Shown here: in pieces, positions 32,484 to 41,170 of the stretch | Layout of the letters: every line of letters begins with the position of its first letter | How positions within the stretch are numbered: position 1 is the first letter of the stretch | NCBI RefSeq assembly: GCF_005938675.2 | Contig: NZ_VCCH02000063.1 | Coordinates: 1 to 48,814 of the forward strand | Direction of reading: 5' to 3' | DNA: 48,814 nt | From: Mycobacterium sp. KBS0706 | Lineage (GTDB): Bacteria > Pseudomonadota > Alphaproteobacteria > DSM-16000 > Inquilinaceae | Made by a program: the position numbers and the translations under genes | The notes under the pieces: model-generated | Seen by the model: the letters and a program-made list of their open reading frames with translations, nothing else | Databases searched by the model: none | Told to the model about the DNA's origin: nothing

Positions 32484-33806
32484 TCAGCGATAGGCGGTCA
32501 GCGTGCCGCCGGTGCCGACAATATACAGGGTTCCGTCGGCGACCACCGGGGTGATCCGCGTCGCGTCGGTCTCGAAATGGCCGGTGACCTCGCCGGTCTT
32601 GGGCGAGACCAGAACGCCGTTGCCGGTCGAGGAAGCCAGGACCAGCGTGTCGCCGGCCAGCACCGGGCCGGTCCAGGTGATCGGGCCTTCCTTGTCCTCG
32701 GGATCGGTCCAGCGCTCCAGCTCGCGGGTCCAGCGCACCTTGCCGGTGTTGCGAGCCAGCGCCACCACGACGCCGTCATTGGAGACCAGATAGACGGTGT
32801 CGCCGGCCACCCAGGGCATCTGGGTGCCGCTGATCGGCTGCTCCCAGACCGTGATGCCGGAGCGCATGTCGATGCCGACCGCCTGGTTGCCGTGGCTGAC
32901 CGCGACCACCAGTTCGCCGTCGATCGCCGGCAGGGCGGTGATGTCGGCCAGGCCGGCCAGGGCGCCCGCGGCGCGCGCGGCGCCGCCGCCGACGCTGGCC
33001 GACCACACCGGCCGGCCGTTCTCGATGCGCAGGCCGTACAGCTCGCCCGAGGAATAGGGCACCACCACCACGCCGGCATCGACCGCGGCGCTGCCGCCGC
33101 CGAGCAGGGCGGAGGCTTCGGTGATGCCGCTGTGGTTCCACACCTCGGTGCCGGTCTTGGCGTCCAGCACCTCGGTCTGGTTGTCGACGGTGATGGTGAC
33201 GACGCGGCCCTGGGTCACGGTCGGCGCGCCGCGCACCGGCCCGGCCAGCTTGCTGCGCCAGATCAGGCCGCCATTGGTCGGGTCGACCGCCACCGCCTCG
33301 CCGAAGCCGGTGGTGGCGTAGACCGTGCCGTCGGCATAGGCGGCGCCGCCGCCGATCGGCACGCTGTCCTGCTCCGGATCCGCCACCCGCACCCGCCAGT
33401 AGGAGCGGCCGGTGGCGGCGTCGAGCGCGTTCAGCCGGCCGGAAGCGTCGGTGATGTAGACCTTGCCGTCGGCGATCACCGGGCCGGTCAGCAGCGCCGT
33501 GCTGCTGCTGTCGCCGCTGCCGATGCTGCTGCTCCAGGCCCGCTGGAACGGGATCTTCAGCGCCAGGTTGCCGTTGACGTGGTTCACCGCGCCGCCCGGG
33601 TTGCGCCAGTCGGGGTTGGTGCGCACCGCCGGCAGCACGGCCGGCTGCCCGGCATCGGCCGCCGGCTCCAGCCCCTGGGTGCGGCTGATCACCGCGATCC
33701 GTTCGCCCGGCAGCGGGGTCTTGGCGTCCTTGAACCAGCTGCAGGCGCTGAGGAACCCGGCGAGCGCGAGAATGGAGATCCGGGGCAGCAGGTGGCGTCG
33801 CCGCAT
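32484..33806 (-). CDS. bamB: Outer-membrane assembly lipoprotein BamB (PQQ-like beta-propeller)
   Basis: A 440-residue lipoprotein: short signal MRRRHLLPRISILALAGF and lipobox LSAC, then an eight-bladed propeller of PQQ-like repeats (VYITDASGRLNALDAATGRSYW, VYATTGFGEAVAVDPTNGGLIW, VYLVSNDGVVVALARNTGKV and similar). BamB supports beta-barrel insertion by the BAM complex. I start at ATG 33806; the frame runs further upstream through the yfgM-like gene but the lipobox signal decides the start. It sits 11 bp after the yfgM-like gene and 16 bp before der, the conserved arrangement in Proteobacteria. Confidence 0.94.
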   Translation of the reverse strand: MRRRHLLPRISILALAGFLSACSWFKDAKTPLPGERIAVISRTQGLEPAADAGQPAVLPAVRTNPDWRNPGGAVNHVNGNLALKIPFQRAWSSSIGSGDSSSTALLTGPVIADGKVYITDASGRLNALDAATGRSYWRVRVADPEQDSVPIGGGAAYADGTVYATTGFGEAVAVDPTNGGLIWRSKLAGPVRGAPTVTQGRVVTITVDNQTEVLDAKTGTEVWNHSGITEASALLGGGSAAVDAGVVVVPYSSGELYGLRIENGRPVWSASVGGGAARAAGALAGLADITALPAIDGELVVAVSHGNQAVGIDMRSGITVWEQPISGTQMPWVAGDTVYLVSNDGVVVALARNTGKVRWTRELERWTDPEDKEGPITWTGPVLAGDTLVLASSTGNGVLVSPKTGEVTGHFETDATRITPVVADGTLYIVGTGGTLTAYR

Positions 33807-33817
33807 GGCGTGGTCCC

Positions 33818-34459
33818 TCAATTGCTCGAAATGCTGAGGAGCTGGTCGGCCCGGCTGCGCACGCCGGGGGGCGCGACGGGGTCCTTCGACAGCGCCTCGA
33901 AGATCTCGCGGGCCTTGGCCGCATCCTTCTGGCGCAGGGCCAGCAGGCCCTGCAGCTCGCGCGCCGAGCTGCGCCAGGGCGCACCGTCGGCGGCCAGCGG
34001 CGCCAGCTCGTCGTTCAGCGCCGCGGGGTCGCCGTCGTCGAGCCGGGCCATGACCGAATAGAGGCGGGCGAGGTCGCGCACCACCGAATTGACGCCGCTG
34101 TCGCCGGCGATCTGCTGGTAGATCTTGCCGGCCTCGTCGCGCTTGCCGGCGTCGAGCGCGGCGCGCGCCTCCAGCAGGTGGGCCAGGGCGGCGCGGTCGG
34201 CGCTGCTGTCGGCGGCGACGGCGGCGTAGATCGAGGCGGCGTTCTGCGGATCGGCCGCAGCCTGCTGCTGGGCGTCGGCCAGCGCCTTGGTCTGCGACTG
34301 CGCCTGGCTCTGGCTGTAGCTGCGCCAGCCGACGAAGGCTGCGGTGCCGAGGACGATCGCGACCGCGCCCGCGATGATCAGCGTGCCGTGGCGGTTCCAG
34401 ATCGCCTTGACGCGATCCTCGCGCAGGGCTTCGTCGACTTCGCGGAAGATATCGGTCAT
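33818..34459 (-). CDS. YfgM-like tetratricopeptide membrane protein
   Basis: A 213-residue protein with a cytoplasmic N-terminus (MTDIFREVDEALREDRVKAIWNR), one transmembrane helix (LIIAGAVAIVLGTAAFVGW) and a periplasmic TPR-like helical region. In E. coli the equivalent YfgM links the SecYEG translocon with periplasmic chaperones. Gene order with bamB and der supports the assignment even though sequence conservation in this family is low. Confidence 0.88.
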   Translation of the reverse strand: MTDIFREVDEALREDRVKAIWNRHGTLIIAGAVAIVLGTAAFVGWRSYSQSQAQSQTKALADAQQQAAADPQNAASIYAAVAADSSADRAALAHLLEARAALDAGKRDEAGKIYQQIAGDSGVNSVVRDLARLYSVMARLDDGDPAALNDELAPLAADGAPWRSSARELQGLLALRQKDAAKAREIFEALSKDPVAPPGVRSRADQLLSISSN

Positions 34460-34691
34460 TCACAGGGTTCCGAACAGGGCGCCGCCTCGGCCGGGCGTCG
34501 CGGCCGAGCCGCCTTACCTAGACGATTGGTTCCGGGAAGACAATCCAGCGGTGTGGCGGCGATATGGCGATGTGTGGCGGCGGGGCGATCCGGCCGTTCC
34601 TGCGGTCGCAGCGAGTCTGTCTGGACGCGGCGCCGGATTTGTCCAACACTCCCGTCACCGACTCAACGATGTCGAGGCGTCCCGTCGGCGC

Positions 34692-35024
34692 ATGTCGCAG
34701 GTTTTCGATCTCTCCCAGATACGGCGCCGCCGCGGGCGCGTCTATTTCAACCGCGGCGAACTCGGTCAGCTGCTCGGCCTCTATTTCGATCGCGTCGCCG
34801 CCGGCGAATGGCGCGACTACGCGATCGACCACGGCGTCGGCATCGCCGTGTTCAGCGTGTTCCGGCACAGCCACGACCGGCCGCTCTATGGCATCGCCAA
34901 GGTGCTGGCCGCGCAGGGGACGGAATACTGCGTCTATGAGGGCCGGCACCGGCTCCGTCGCAGCCACACCCTGGCCGAGGCGCTGGAGATGTTCGAGCGC
35001 AAGCTGACGCTGGTCCGAGAGTGA
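34692..35024 (+). CDS. DUF2794 protein
   Basis: A 110-residue protein of unknown function, widely conserved in Alphaproteobacteria. Visible blocks are VYFNRGELGQLLGLYFDRVA, EWRDYAIDHGVGIAVFSVFR and YGIAKVLAAQGTEYCVYEGR. The ATG at 34692 is chosen because the conserved block begins shortly after it and a GAGG lies upstream; the frame stays open to 34344 but that part reads antisense to the yfgM-like gene. It is divergent from yfgM-bamB-der across a 232-bp gap (34460-34691), which holds no recognisable motif. Confidence 0.85.
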   Translation: MSQVFDLSQIRRRRGRVYFNRGELGQLLGLYFDRVAAGEWRDYAIDHGVGIAVFSVFRHSHDRPLYGIAKVLAAQGTEYCVYEGRHRLRRSHTLAEALEMFERKLTLVRE

Positions 35025-35058
35025 CCCCCGAGTCCCTATTCCTTATCCAGGCGGCATC

Positions 35059-35826
35059 ATGACCGACTTCGCCTTCTATCCCAGCCTGCAGGACCGCGCC
35101 GTGCTGGTCACCGGCGGCGGCTCCGGCATCGGCGCCGCCCTGGTCGAGCATTTCGTCCGCCAGAACAGCCGGGTGGTGTTCTGCGACATCGACGCGGAGT
35201 CGTCGCGGGCGCTGGCCGAGCGGCTGGCGGGGGAGGGGCTGGCGGCCCCGGCCTTCCTGCCCTGCGACCTGCGCGACATCGACGCGCTGCGCGCCATGGT
35301 GCGGGCGGCGGAGGCGGCGGTCGGGCCGATCCGGGTGCTGGTCAACAATGCCGGCCACGACCAGCGCCACAGCATCGACGAGGTGACGCCGGAATACTGG
35401 GACGACCGGCTGGCGGTGAACCTGAAGCACCAGTTCTTCGCCGTGCAGGCGGTGCGGCCGGCGATGCGCGATGCCGGCGGCGGGTCGGTGATCAATTTCG
35501 GCTCGATCTCCTGGCGCGCCGGGATGGGCGGCATGCCGGCCTACACCACGGCCAAGGCGGCGATCGAGGGCCTGACCCGCAGCCTGGCGCGCGACCTCGG
35601 GGTCGAGGGCATCCGGGTCAACTGCGTGCTGCCCGGCGCGGTCCGGACCGAGCGGCAGGTCAAGCTCTGGTACACGCCGGAATACGTCGAGCGGATCATG
35701 GCGTCGCAATGCCTGAAGGGCTTCGTCGAGCCGGAGGACATCGCCCGCATGGTTGCCTTCCTGGCCTCCGATGACGCCCGGATGTGCACCAGCCAGACCT
35801 ATGTCGTCGACGGCGGCTGGATCTGA
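35059..35826 (+). CDS. SDR-family aldose dehydrogenase, XylB (D-xylose dehydrogenase)-like
   Basis: A 255-residue classical short-chain dehydrogenase. Cofactor motif TGGGSGIG, NNAGHDQRH, catalytic Ser in NFGSISW and Tyr-Lys in AYTTAKAAIEG. Several blocks recall Caulobacter D-xylose 1-dehydrogenase as I remember its sequence: FYPSL at the N-terminus, YWDDRLAVNLKHQFF, VINFGSISW, KLWYTPE, SQCLKGFVEPEDIARMV and the terminal VDGGW. That enzyme oxidises D-xylose (and L-arabinose weakly) to the lactone with NAD+. It faces the PfkB gene convergently, so it is not in that operon. Substrate is inferred from resemblance only. Confidence 0.85.
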   Translation: MTDFAFYPSLQDRAVLVTGGGSGIGAALVEHFVRQNSRVVFCDIDAESSRALAERLAGEGLAAPAFLPCDLRDIDALRAMVRAAEAAVGPIRVLVNNAGHDQRHSIDEVTPEYWDDRLAVNLKHQFFAVQAVRPAMRDAGGGSVINFGSISWRAGMGGMPAYTTAKAAIEGLTRSLARDLGVEGIRVNCVLPGAVRTERQVKLWYTPEYVERIMASQCLKGFVEPEDIARMVAFLASDDARMCTSQTYVVDGGWI

Positions 35827-36000
35827 GGGATCATCCGATCGTGCTACCGGCACGGCCGTCTGATGGCGGACCCGAAGCTTCCGGTGCCCACGGACTTTAA
35901 CGTCCGCTGCGCGCCGGTTCTCGAAACCACCACCAGCCGGCTCACGCCGACGCAGTCTCGAACGAGCTCTGACGAGTTAGGCCAGACGCGAAAGCAGGTT

Positions 36001-36077
36001 GGGTTCGCGAAGCGAACCCGCAATCCTATCGGCCGGTGTGGCGGCGGGAGGCTGGGTTCGGAAGGCGAACCCAGCCT
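36001..36077. repeat. Two related GGGTTCG hairpins between convergent genes
   Basis: GGGTTCGC-gaa-GCGAACCC (36001-36019) and AGGCTGGGTTCG-gaagg-CGAACCCAGCCT (36049-36077) share the core GGGTTCG/CGAACCC. They sit in the 266-bp gap between the SDR stop (35826) and the PfkB stop (36093). A bidirectional terminator or REP-like role is likely. The rest of the gap (35827-36000) shows no further structure I can support. Confidence 0.7.
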
Positions 36078-36092
36078 ACGCAGTGGGCTTGC

Positions 36093-37106
36093 CTAAGCCG
36101 TGGGCTTGAACCCCGCCCTCTCTCCATAGGCGAAGCACTCTTCCGCCGAAGGGATCGCCCGCGACGTGCTGTACGAACCCAAGCTGAGCGCCGCGACGCA
36201 GACACCCAGCCGCAGCCCTTTCTCCACCGGCCAGCCCTCGTGCAGGCCCAGCATGACGCCGGAGGCCAGGGCGTCGCCGGCGCCGTTGGTGCTCTTGACC
36301 TTGTCCGGCGGCACCCAGGCCGCACCCTGGCGCCAGAAGCGTCCGTCGCGGTCGGCGGCGACCACCCCCTCCGGGAAATGCACCACCGCCAGGGTCGACA
36401 CGCCCATGCGGATCAGCGCCGCCGCCGCCGCCTCGACCAGGGCCCAGTCGGGCCGGCCGCCGCGATGGGTCTCGACGCCGGTCAGCGCCGTCGCCTCCAG
36501 CTCGTTGATGATGATGCTGTCGAGCAGCGGCAGGCAGGGCACGGTCAGGTCGCGAAGCCGGTCGCCGGCCACCCCGACCAGCTCCAGATTGGTGCGGTGG
36601 CCCGAGGCGCGGGCGCGGGCCAGCACCTCGGTGAAGCCGTTGCCGTTGCCATGCGGCGCGTCCATCCGGGCATGCACCCCGGGCGAGCCGACATGGAAGA
36701 TCTTGGCGGTCGATCCCGCCAGGTCGAAATGCTCGGGCGAGAGCAGGGCGTTGACCCCCTCCTGGTAGAAGAAGGTCCGCCGACCGCCCTCGGCCACGAT
36801 CATCACGTCGGTGTAGGCGGTGCGCCCGCCCGGCAGCACCGCGATCCGGCCGGCGCCGACGCCATGGTCGCGGCAGACGTCGAGCGCCAATCGGCCATAG
36901 GCGTCGTCGCCGACCACGCCCACCACCTCGATCGGGAAGGGGGCGCCCAGGCGGGCGAGGTCGATCGCCATGTTGAAGCCCGGGCCGCCGGAATCCGGCG
37001 TCTCCTCCACGATCTTGGCGACGTGCTCCTGCGGCGGGAACCGGTCGATGACCTTGTTGACGTCGATGCAGATCGTGCCGCCGCAGATGATGCCGGACCG
37101 CTCCAT
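36093..37106 (-). CDS. PfkB-family carbohydrate kinase
   Basis: A 337-residue ribokinase-like sugar kinase. Substrate-binding N-terminus SGGPGFNMAIDLARLG (di-Gly motif), lid region ARTAYTD-type segment (GGRTAYTDVMIV), and the catalytic/anion-hole motif STNGAGDALASGVML near the C-terminus with the base Asp in GAGDA. There is one bp between the aldolase stop (37108) and this start, so the two are co-expressed. Cytoplasmic. The sequence context IICGGTICIDVNKVIDRFP differs from ribokinase and fructokinase proper, so the sugar cannot be named; with an ATP-driven importer it must phosphorylate a free sugar or a sugar made from it. Confidence 0.92.
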   Translation of the reverse strand: MERSGIICGGTICIDVNKVIDRFPPQEHVAKIVEETPDSGGPGFNMAIDLARLGAPFPIEVVGVVGDDAYGRLALDVCRDHGVGAGRIAVLPGGRTAYTDVMIVAEGGRRTFFYQEGVNALLSPEHFDLAGSTAKIFHVGSPGVHARMDAPHGNGNGFTEVLARARASGHRTNLELVGVAGDRLRDLTVPCLPLLDSIIINELEATALTGVETHRGGRPDWALVEAAAAALIRMGVSTLAVVHFPEGVVAADRDGRFWRQGAAWVPPDKVKSTNGAGDALASGVMLGLHEGWPVEKGLRLGVCVAALSLGSYSTSRAIPSAEECFAYGERAGFKPTA

Positions 37107-37107
37107 C

Positions 37108-38130
37108 TCAGCCCTGCTTCAGCACGGCTTCGGTGGTCTGCACGTCGTCGGCCAGCGGCCGCAGCGGGGTGATGCCCTGCTTCTGCAGCTCGCCGTGATA
37201 GGCGCGCACCGCCTCCTCCGGCGCGATCGTGCCGTCGGCCACCTGGCGCATGAAGCTCACCATCGCCAGCGGCGATTCCGCCAGGTTGATCTTGCGGCCG
37301 AACAGGGCGACGCGGGCGCCGTATTTCTCGGCCTGGTGCAGCAGCTCGAAGCAGTCGCGGGTGGTGCCGGCGCCGCCGCCCAGCACGCCGACGATCAGGC
37401 TGGAATCGAAGCTGGCCAGCTCCTCCAGCGCCTTCGGGCCGTTGAAGGGAATCTTCAGGAATTGCGGCCGGTCGGCCTTCATCACCCCGGCCAGGCAGCG
37501 CAGGATGCAGTCGTTCAGGTAATGCGGCTGCAACTCCGGGTCGATGCCGCTCGAGACGTTCGGGTTGAACACCTCGAAGAAGTAGTTGAAGCCGTTGGCG
37601 GCGCAGTCGGCGCGAAATTCGGCGAAGGCCTCCAGCGACCGGATGTCGGAATCGAGGTCGTTGTTGAAGGTGACGGAGTAGAGGCCGAGATCGGTGCCGG
37701 TGACCGGCGCCTTCGGATCGGGCGCGGTGCCGCCATGCCTCACCCGCGGCAGCAGGGCCGAGCGGAACGGCCGCGAGGGCTGTTTGGGGTAGGAGCAGCC
37801 GCGCACCACCCAGACATCGGTGGTGTCGTTGGCGCGGATCGCCGGCTTGACGCGGCTGTTGCGGAAGGTGCCGCTCTCGACCAGCCGCTCCAGGTTCGAG
37901 GCCGAGACCAGCATGATGTCGACAATGTCCTGCTCCACCACCTGGCGGATGGTGTCCAGGAACTCGTCGCGGGTGCGGTAGCGGGTCCAACTGCCGTCCG
38001 GCGCGCGCTTCGGGCCGGTCGAGGTCAGGCTCGGCCCCATGTCGCCGTCCTTGGCGTCGGCGATGATGAAGTCGCTGCGCTTGTACTGTCCGGCGCGGAT
38101 GCGGGCCAGCTTCTCGTCCAGGCGGGTCAT
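37108..38130 (-). CDS. Class I aldolase of the LacD/DhnA/DeoC superfamily
   Basis: A 340-residue TIM-barrel protein. Likely Schiff-base lysine in FLKIPFNGPKALEEL; the following VGVLGGGAGTTRDCFELL and VALFGRKINLAESP correspond to the phosphate-binding turns of DhnA/LacD-type aldolases; the N-terminus FIIADAKDGDMGPS parallels the LacD AFDQRG-type strand. Length is slightly greater than LacD (about 326). It overlaps almost exactly with the PfkB start (1-bp gap) and follows the transporter ATPase by 43 bp. By analogy it should split a phosphorylated ketose into two three-carbon (or C3 plus C2-C4) pieces. It is more diverged than typical FbaB or LacD, so a specific substrate is not assigned. Confidence 0.8.
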   Translation of the reverse strand: MTRLDEKLARIRAGQYKRSDFIIADAKDGDMGPSLTSTGPKRAPDGSWTRYRTRDEFLDTIRQVVEQDIVDIMLVSASNLERLVESGTFRNSRVKPAIRANDTTDVWVVRGCSYPKQPSRPFRSALLPRVRHGGTAPDPKAPVTGTDLGLYSVTFNNDLDSDIRSLEAFAEFRADCAANGFNYFFEVFNPNVSSGIDPELQPHYLNDCILRCLAGVMKADRPQFLKIPFNGPKALEELASFDSSLIVGVLGGGAGTTRDCFELLHQAEKYGARVALFGRKINLAESPLAMVSFMRQVADGTIAPEEAVRAYHGELQKQGITPLRPLADDVQTTEAVLKQG

Positions 38131-38173
38131 GCTCTGTCTCTCGTGTTTCGGTCAGGGGAAGGGAAAACGGGGG

Positions 38174-38962
38174 TCATGCGGCCGGCTCGCCGTTGGGAGC
38201 CGGCTGGTCGCCCGGCATCGCCCCGGTCATGATCGCCACCACCTCGGCCATGCTGTGGCGCTGCGGCGAGGTCACGGCGACGCGGCGGCCCAGGCGCATG
38301 ACATGGATGCGGTCGGCGACCTCGAACACATTCGGCATGTTGTGGCTGATCAGGACGACCGGCAGGCCGCGGTCGCGGATGGTGCGGATCAGGTCCAGCA
38401 CCTGGCCGGTCTCGCGCACGCCCAGCGCCGCCGTCGGCTCGTCCATGATCACCAGCTTGCGGGCGAACACGGCGGCGCGGGCGACGGCGACGCCCTGGCG
38501 CTGGCCGCCGGACAGGCTTTCGACCGCATGGGTGATCGAGGGCAGGCGGAAGCGCAGCTCGTCCATGTGGCGCTGCGCCTCGCTGCGCATCCGCGGCTTG
38601 TCGAGCAGCCGCAGCCAGCGGCCGAGCGGCCCGGGCCGGCGCAACTCGCGCCCCAGATACAGGTTGGCGGCGATGTCCAGCGCCGGGGCCACGGCCAGGT
38701 CCTGGTACACCGTCTCGATGCCGCGGCGGCGGGCGTCCAGCGGGCCATGGAACCGCACCGGCTGGCCGTCCAGCAGCACCTCACCCTCATCGGGCGTGAC
38801 GGCGCCGGACAGCACCTTGATCAGGGTCGACTTGCCGGCGCCGTTGTCGCCGATCACCGCCAGCACCTCGCCATCGCGCAGCTCGAAATCGACGCCGCCC
38901 AGCGCGGTGACATGGCCGTAGCGCTTGACCACGCCGCGGGCCTCGAGGACGGTCGCGGTCAT
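38174..38962 (-). CDS. frcA: CUT2 sugar ABC transporter ATP-binding protein (FrcA-like, single domain)
   Basis: A 262-residue ATPase: Walker A GDNGAGKSTLI, signature SLSGGQRQGVAVARA, Walker B LVIMDEPTAALGVRE and H-loop LISHNMPNVFEVADRI, the last phrase typical of FrcA and related single-domain CUT2 ATPases rather than the double-domain RbsA. The true start is ATG 38962, overlapping the permease stop by 4 bp (38959-38962); the open frame beyond it is the permease gene in another frame. The symbol reflects family resemblance to the Sinorhizobium fructose importer, not proven substrate. Confidence 0.93.
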   Translation of the reverse strand: MTATVLEARGVVKRYGHVTALGGVDFELRDGEVLAVIGDNGAGKSTLIKVLSGAVTPDEGEVLLDGQPVRFHGPLDARRRGIETVYQDLAVAPALDIAANLYLGRELRRPGPLGRWLRLLDKPRMRSEAQRHMDELRFRLPSITHAVESLSGGQRQGVAVARAAVFARKLVIMDEPTAALGVRETGQVLDLIRTIRDRGLPVVLISHNMPNVFEVADRIHVMRLGRRVAVTSPQRHSMAEVVAIMTGAMPGDQPAPNGEPAA

Positions 38963-39933
38963 ACCCGCCTCCATCGCGACAACTGGTCCAGCGCGACTGC
39001 GGCGATGACCAGGACGCCGGTGACCAGGTCCTGCCACAGCGGGTCGATGCCGATCAGGGTCAGGCCGTTGCGCAGCACGCCGACGATCAGCACGCCGATC
39101 AGCGTGCCGATCAGGCTGCCGCGGCCGCCGAACAGGCTGGTGCCGCCGATCACGACGGCGGTGATGCTGTCCAGATTGGCGTTCTGCATCGCGTTGGGGT
39201 CGGCGTTCGGGATCCGCCCCAGCGCCAGCCAGGCGCCGATGCCGTACAGGAACGCCGCGAACAGGTAGACCGACAGCAGTCGGCGCTGCACAGGGATGCC
39301 GACCAGCCGCGCCGCTTCCGGGCTGTTGCCGATGGCGTAGACATGCTTGCCCCAGGCGGTCTGATTCAGCAGGTACCAGACCAGCCCGTAGAGGCCGAGC
39401 ATGATGATGATGCCGTAGGTGATCACGGCGCCGCCCAGGCGCAGCGTGTTGCCGGTCCAGGCCAGCAGGTCGTCCATCACCGGGAAGGCGCCGCCGCCGG
39501 AGAACAGCCGGGTGGCGGCGGTGACGATGCCGAGCAGGCCGAGCGTGACGATGAAGGGCGGCAGCTTCAGCCGGCTGACCAGCGTGCCGGTAATGAGGCC
39601 GACCAGGCTGCACAGCCCGATCGCCAGCAGCAGCGAGGGCAGGGCGGCGTAGCCTTCATCCACCAGCTTGCCGGCGACGATGGTGCCCAGCACGGCGACG
39701 GCGCCGGTGGCGAGGTCGATGCCAGCGGTCAGGATCACCAGCGTCTGGCCGATCGCCAGCGTGCCGATGATCACCGATTGCTGCGCGATCAGCGACAGGT
39801 TGCCCGGGGTCAGGAAACGGTCGCTCATCGCCGTGAACACGGCGGCGAAGGCCACCAGCACGATGAGCGGGCCGAGCGGCGGGGTGGTCAGCACCCGCGC
39901 CGCCCGCCCGATCCAGGACGAGGAAGGGGCCAT
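38959..39933 (-). CDS. frcC: CUT2 sugar ABC transporter permease (FrcC/RbsC-like)
   Basis: A 324-residue permease with about ten hydrophobic helices. Signature segments are IGQTLVILTAGIDLATGAV, the loop LKLPPFIVTLGLLGIVTA, VYAIGNSPEAARLVGIPV and the C-terminal NLDSITAVVIGGTSLFGGRGS, all typical of RbsC/FrcC proteins. It follows the binding-protein gene by 68 bp and overlaps the ATPase by 4 bp. Symbol by similarity. Confidence 0.94.
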   Translation of the reverse strand: MAPSSSWIGRAARVLTTPPLGPLIVLVAFAAVFTAMSDRFLTPGNLSLIAQQSVIIGTLAIGQTLVILTAGIDLATGAVAVLGTIVAGKLVDEGYAALPSLLLAIGLCSLVGLITGTLVSRLKLPPFIVTLGLLGIVTAATRLFSGGGAFPVMDDLLAWTGNTLRLGGAVITYGIIIMLGLYGLVWYLLNQTAWGKHVYAIGNSPEAARLVGIPVQRRLLSVYLFAAFLYGIGAWLALGRIPNADPNAMQNANLDSITAVVIGGTSLFGGRGSLIGTLIGVLIVGVLRNGLTLIGIDPLWQDLVTGVLVIAAVALDQLSRWRRV

Positions 39934-40001
39934 CGCTCTCTCGTTCGGGAGGACCGAGGGATGGGCGGGCCCGCTACGGCCCGCCCGGCTCGCGCTGGTC
40001 G

Positions 40002-41015
40002 TCAGCCCCAGCAGTTCTTCTCACCGAATTCGAGATCCTTCGAATCCAGCCCCGGCAGCGGCTTGCCGGTGATCAGGAAGGAGCCGGTGTTGACGAAGCC
40101 GGTCGGCTTCTTGCCGCTCTTGGCGTACTCCGCCACGGCGTCGACGCCCATCTGCGCCATCTTGTAGGGGAACTGCATCACCGTCGCGGCGACGCGCCCG
40201 TCCTTGACGTATTTGACGCCCAGGCAGCCGCCGTCGATCGAGGTGACGACGACGTCGTCGGTCTTGCCGGCCGCCTTGATCGCGGCATAGGCGCCCTGCG
40301 CCGCGGGCTCGTTGATGGTGTAGACGACGTTGATGTCGGGATGGGCCGACAGCAGGTTCTCCATCGCCGTCTGGCCCTTGTCCTGGGCGCCGTTGGTGTT
40401 CTGCTTGCCGACGATCATGGCGTCGCCCTCGGCGATGCCGAAGCCCTTGAGGAAGCCGTCATGGCGGAAGGTGTCGACCGTGCCGCCGGGCGTGCCGTCC
40501 AGCATCGCCAGCTTCGGCGCCTTGTCGCCCAGCGCCTTGCGGGCGTACTGGCCCTGCTGCACCCCGGCCTCGAAATTGTCGGTGGCGAAGGTGGCGTCGA
40601 CCGCGTCGGCCGGGTCGGTCGCGGTGTCCAGCGCGATCACCAGGATGCCGGCATCGCGCGCCTTCTTGACCGCGCCGAGCACGCCGGTCGAGTTGTTCGG
40701 GGTGATCAGGATGCCCTTGGCGCCGGCGCTGATCAGGTCCTCGATCGCGGCCACCTGGCCCTCATTGTCGCCGTCGAACTTGCCGGCGCGGGCGATCAGC
40801 TTCAGGCCCTTGGCCTTGGCCTCCGCCTCGGCGGCCTGGCGCATCTTGACGAAGAACGGGTTGACCTCGGTCTTGGTGACCAGGCCGACGATGGCCTCCT
40901 GCGCCATCGCCGCGGTGCTGCCGGCGGCCAGGGCCAGCCCAATGGCACCGGCGGCGAGCAGGCCGGCGAGGCGGCGGGATCTCGGAGCAAGCGCAGATCT
41001 GTGCGATCGGATCAT
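40002..41015 (-). CDS. frcB: CUT2 sugar ABC transporter substrate-binding protein (FrcB-like)
   Basis: A 337-residue periplasmic protein of the ribose/fructose-binding class. A signal peptide (residues ~1-38, ending TAAMAQ) precedes VGLVTKTEVNPFFVKMRQAA, DGDNEGQVAAIEDLISAGAK and VIALDTATDPADAVDATFATDN, segments I recognise from FrcB of Sinorhizobium; VYTINEPAAQGAYAAIKAAG and VDGGCLGVKYVKDG-like DGGC also fit. I start at ATG 41015, with AGGAGG upstream. First gene of an operon with permease, ATPase, aldolase and kinase. Likely ligand: a ketose or related monosaccharide. Confidence 0.93.
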   Translation of the reverse strand: MIRSHRSALAPRSRRLAGLLAAGAIGLALAAGSTAAMAQEAIVGLVTKTEVNPFFVKMRQAAEAEAKAKGLKLIARAGKFDGDNEGQVAAIEDLISAGAKGILITPNNSTGVLGAVKKARDAGILVIALDTATDPADAVDATFATDNFEAGVQQGQYARKALGDKAPKLAMLDGTPGGTVDTFRHDGFLKGFGIAEGDAMIVGKQNTNGAQDKGQTAMENLLSAHPDINVVYTINEPAAQGAYAAIKAAGKTDDVVVTSIDGGCLGVKYVKDGRVAATVMQFPYKMAQMGVDAVAEYAKSGKKPTGFVNTGSFLITGKPLPGLDSKDLEFGEKNCWG

Positions 41016-41083
41016 CGCGGTTTCCTCCTGTTTGCGGGCGGGCGCTTCTGCGGCGCCGGCCCTGCGCATTGGCCGGACGATTG

Positions 41084-41131
41084 TCCGACATCGGAACGAT
41101 AGATCGGACTTTTGATCGGAGTCAATCCGAT
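41084..41131. promoter_or_regulatory. Cluster of TCGGA/TCCGA inverted repeats (candidate ROK operator)
   Basis: ATCGGA-gtcaa-TCCGAT (41115-41131) is a perfect 6-bp inverted repeat; TCCGA-ca-TCGGA (41084-41095) is a second; a single ATCGGA lies between at 41103-41108. The cluster sits in the 155-bp divergent intergenic space between the binding-protein gene (start 41015) and the ROK regulator (start 41171), where the regulator would control both. Confidence 0.65.
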
Positions 41132-41170
41132 GATCTGGACCTTTTGACTGGAAAAGAGCATTAATCGGCG

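Noticed and set aside
34344..34691. Upstream extension of the DUF2794 gene
   Set aside because: Overlaps the yfgM-like gene antisense and lacks conserved sequence; conserved residues start just after 34692.
29780..36077. Hairpin repeats as a CRISPR array
   Set aside because: Units occur in inverted pairs without regular spacers, and no cas gene is present.
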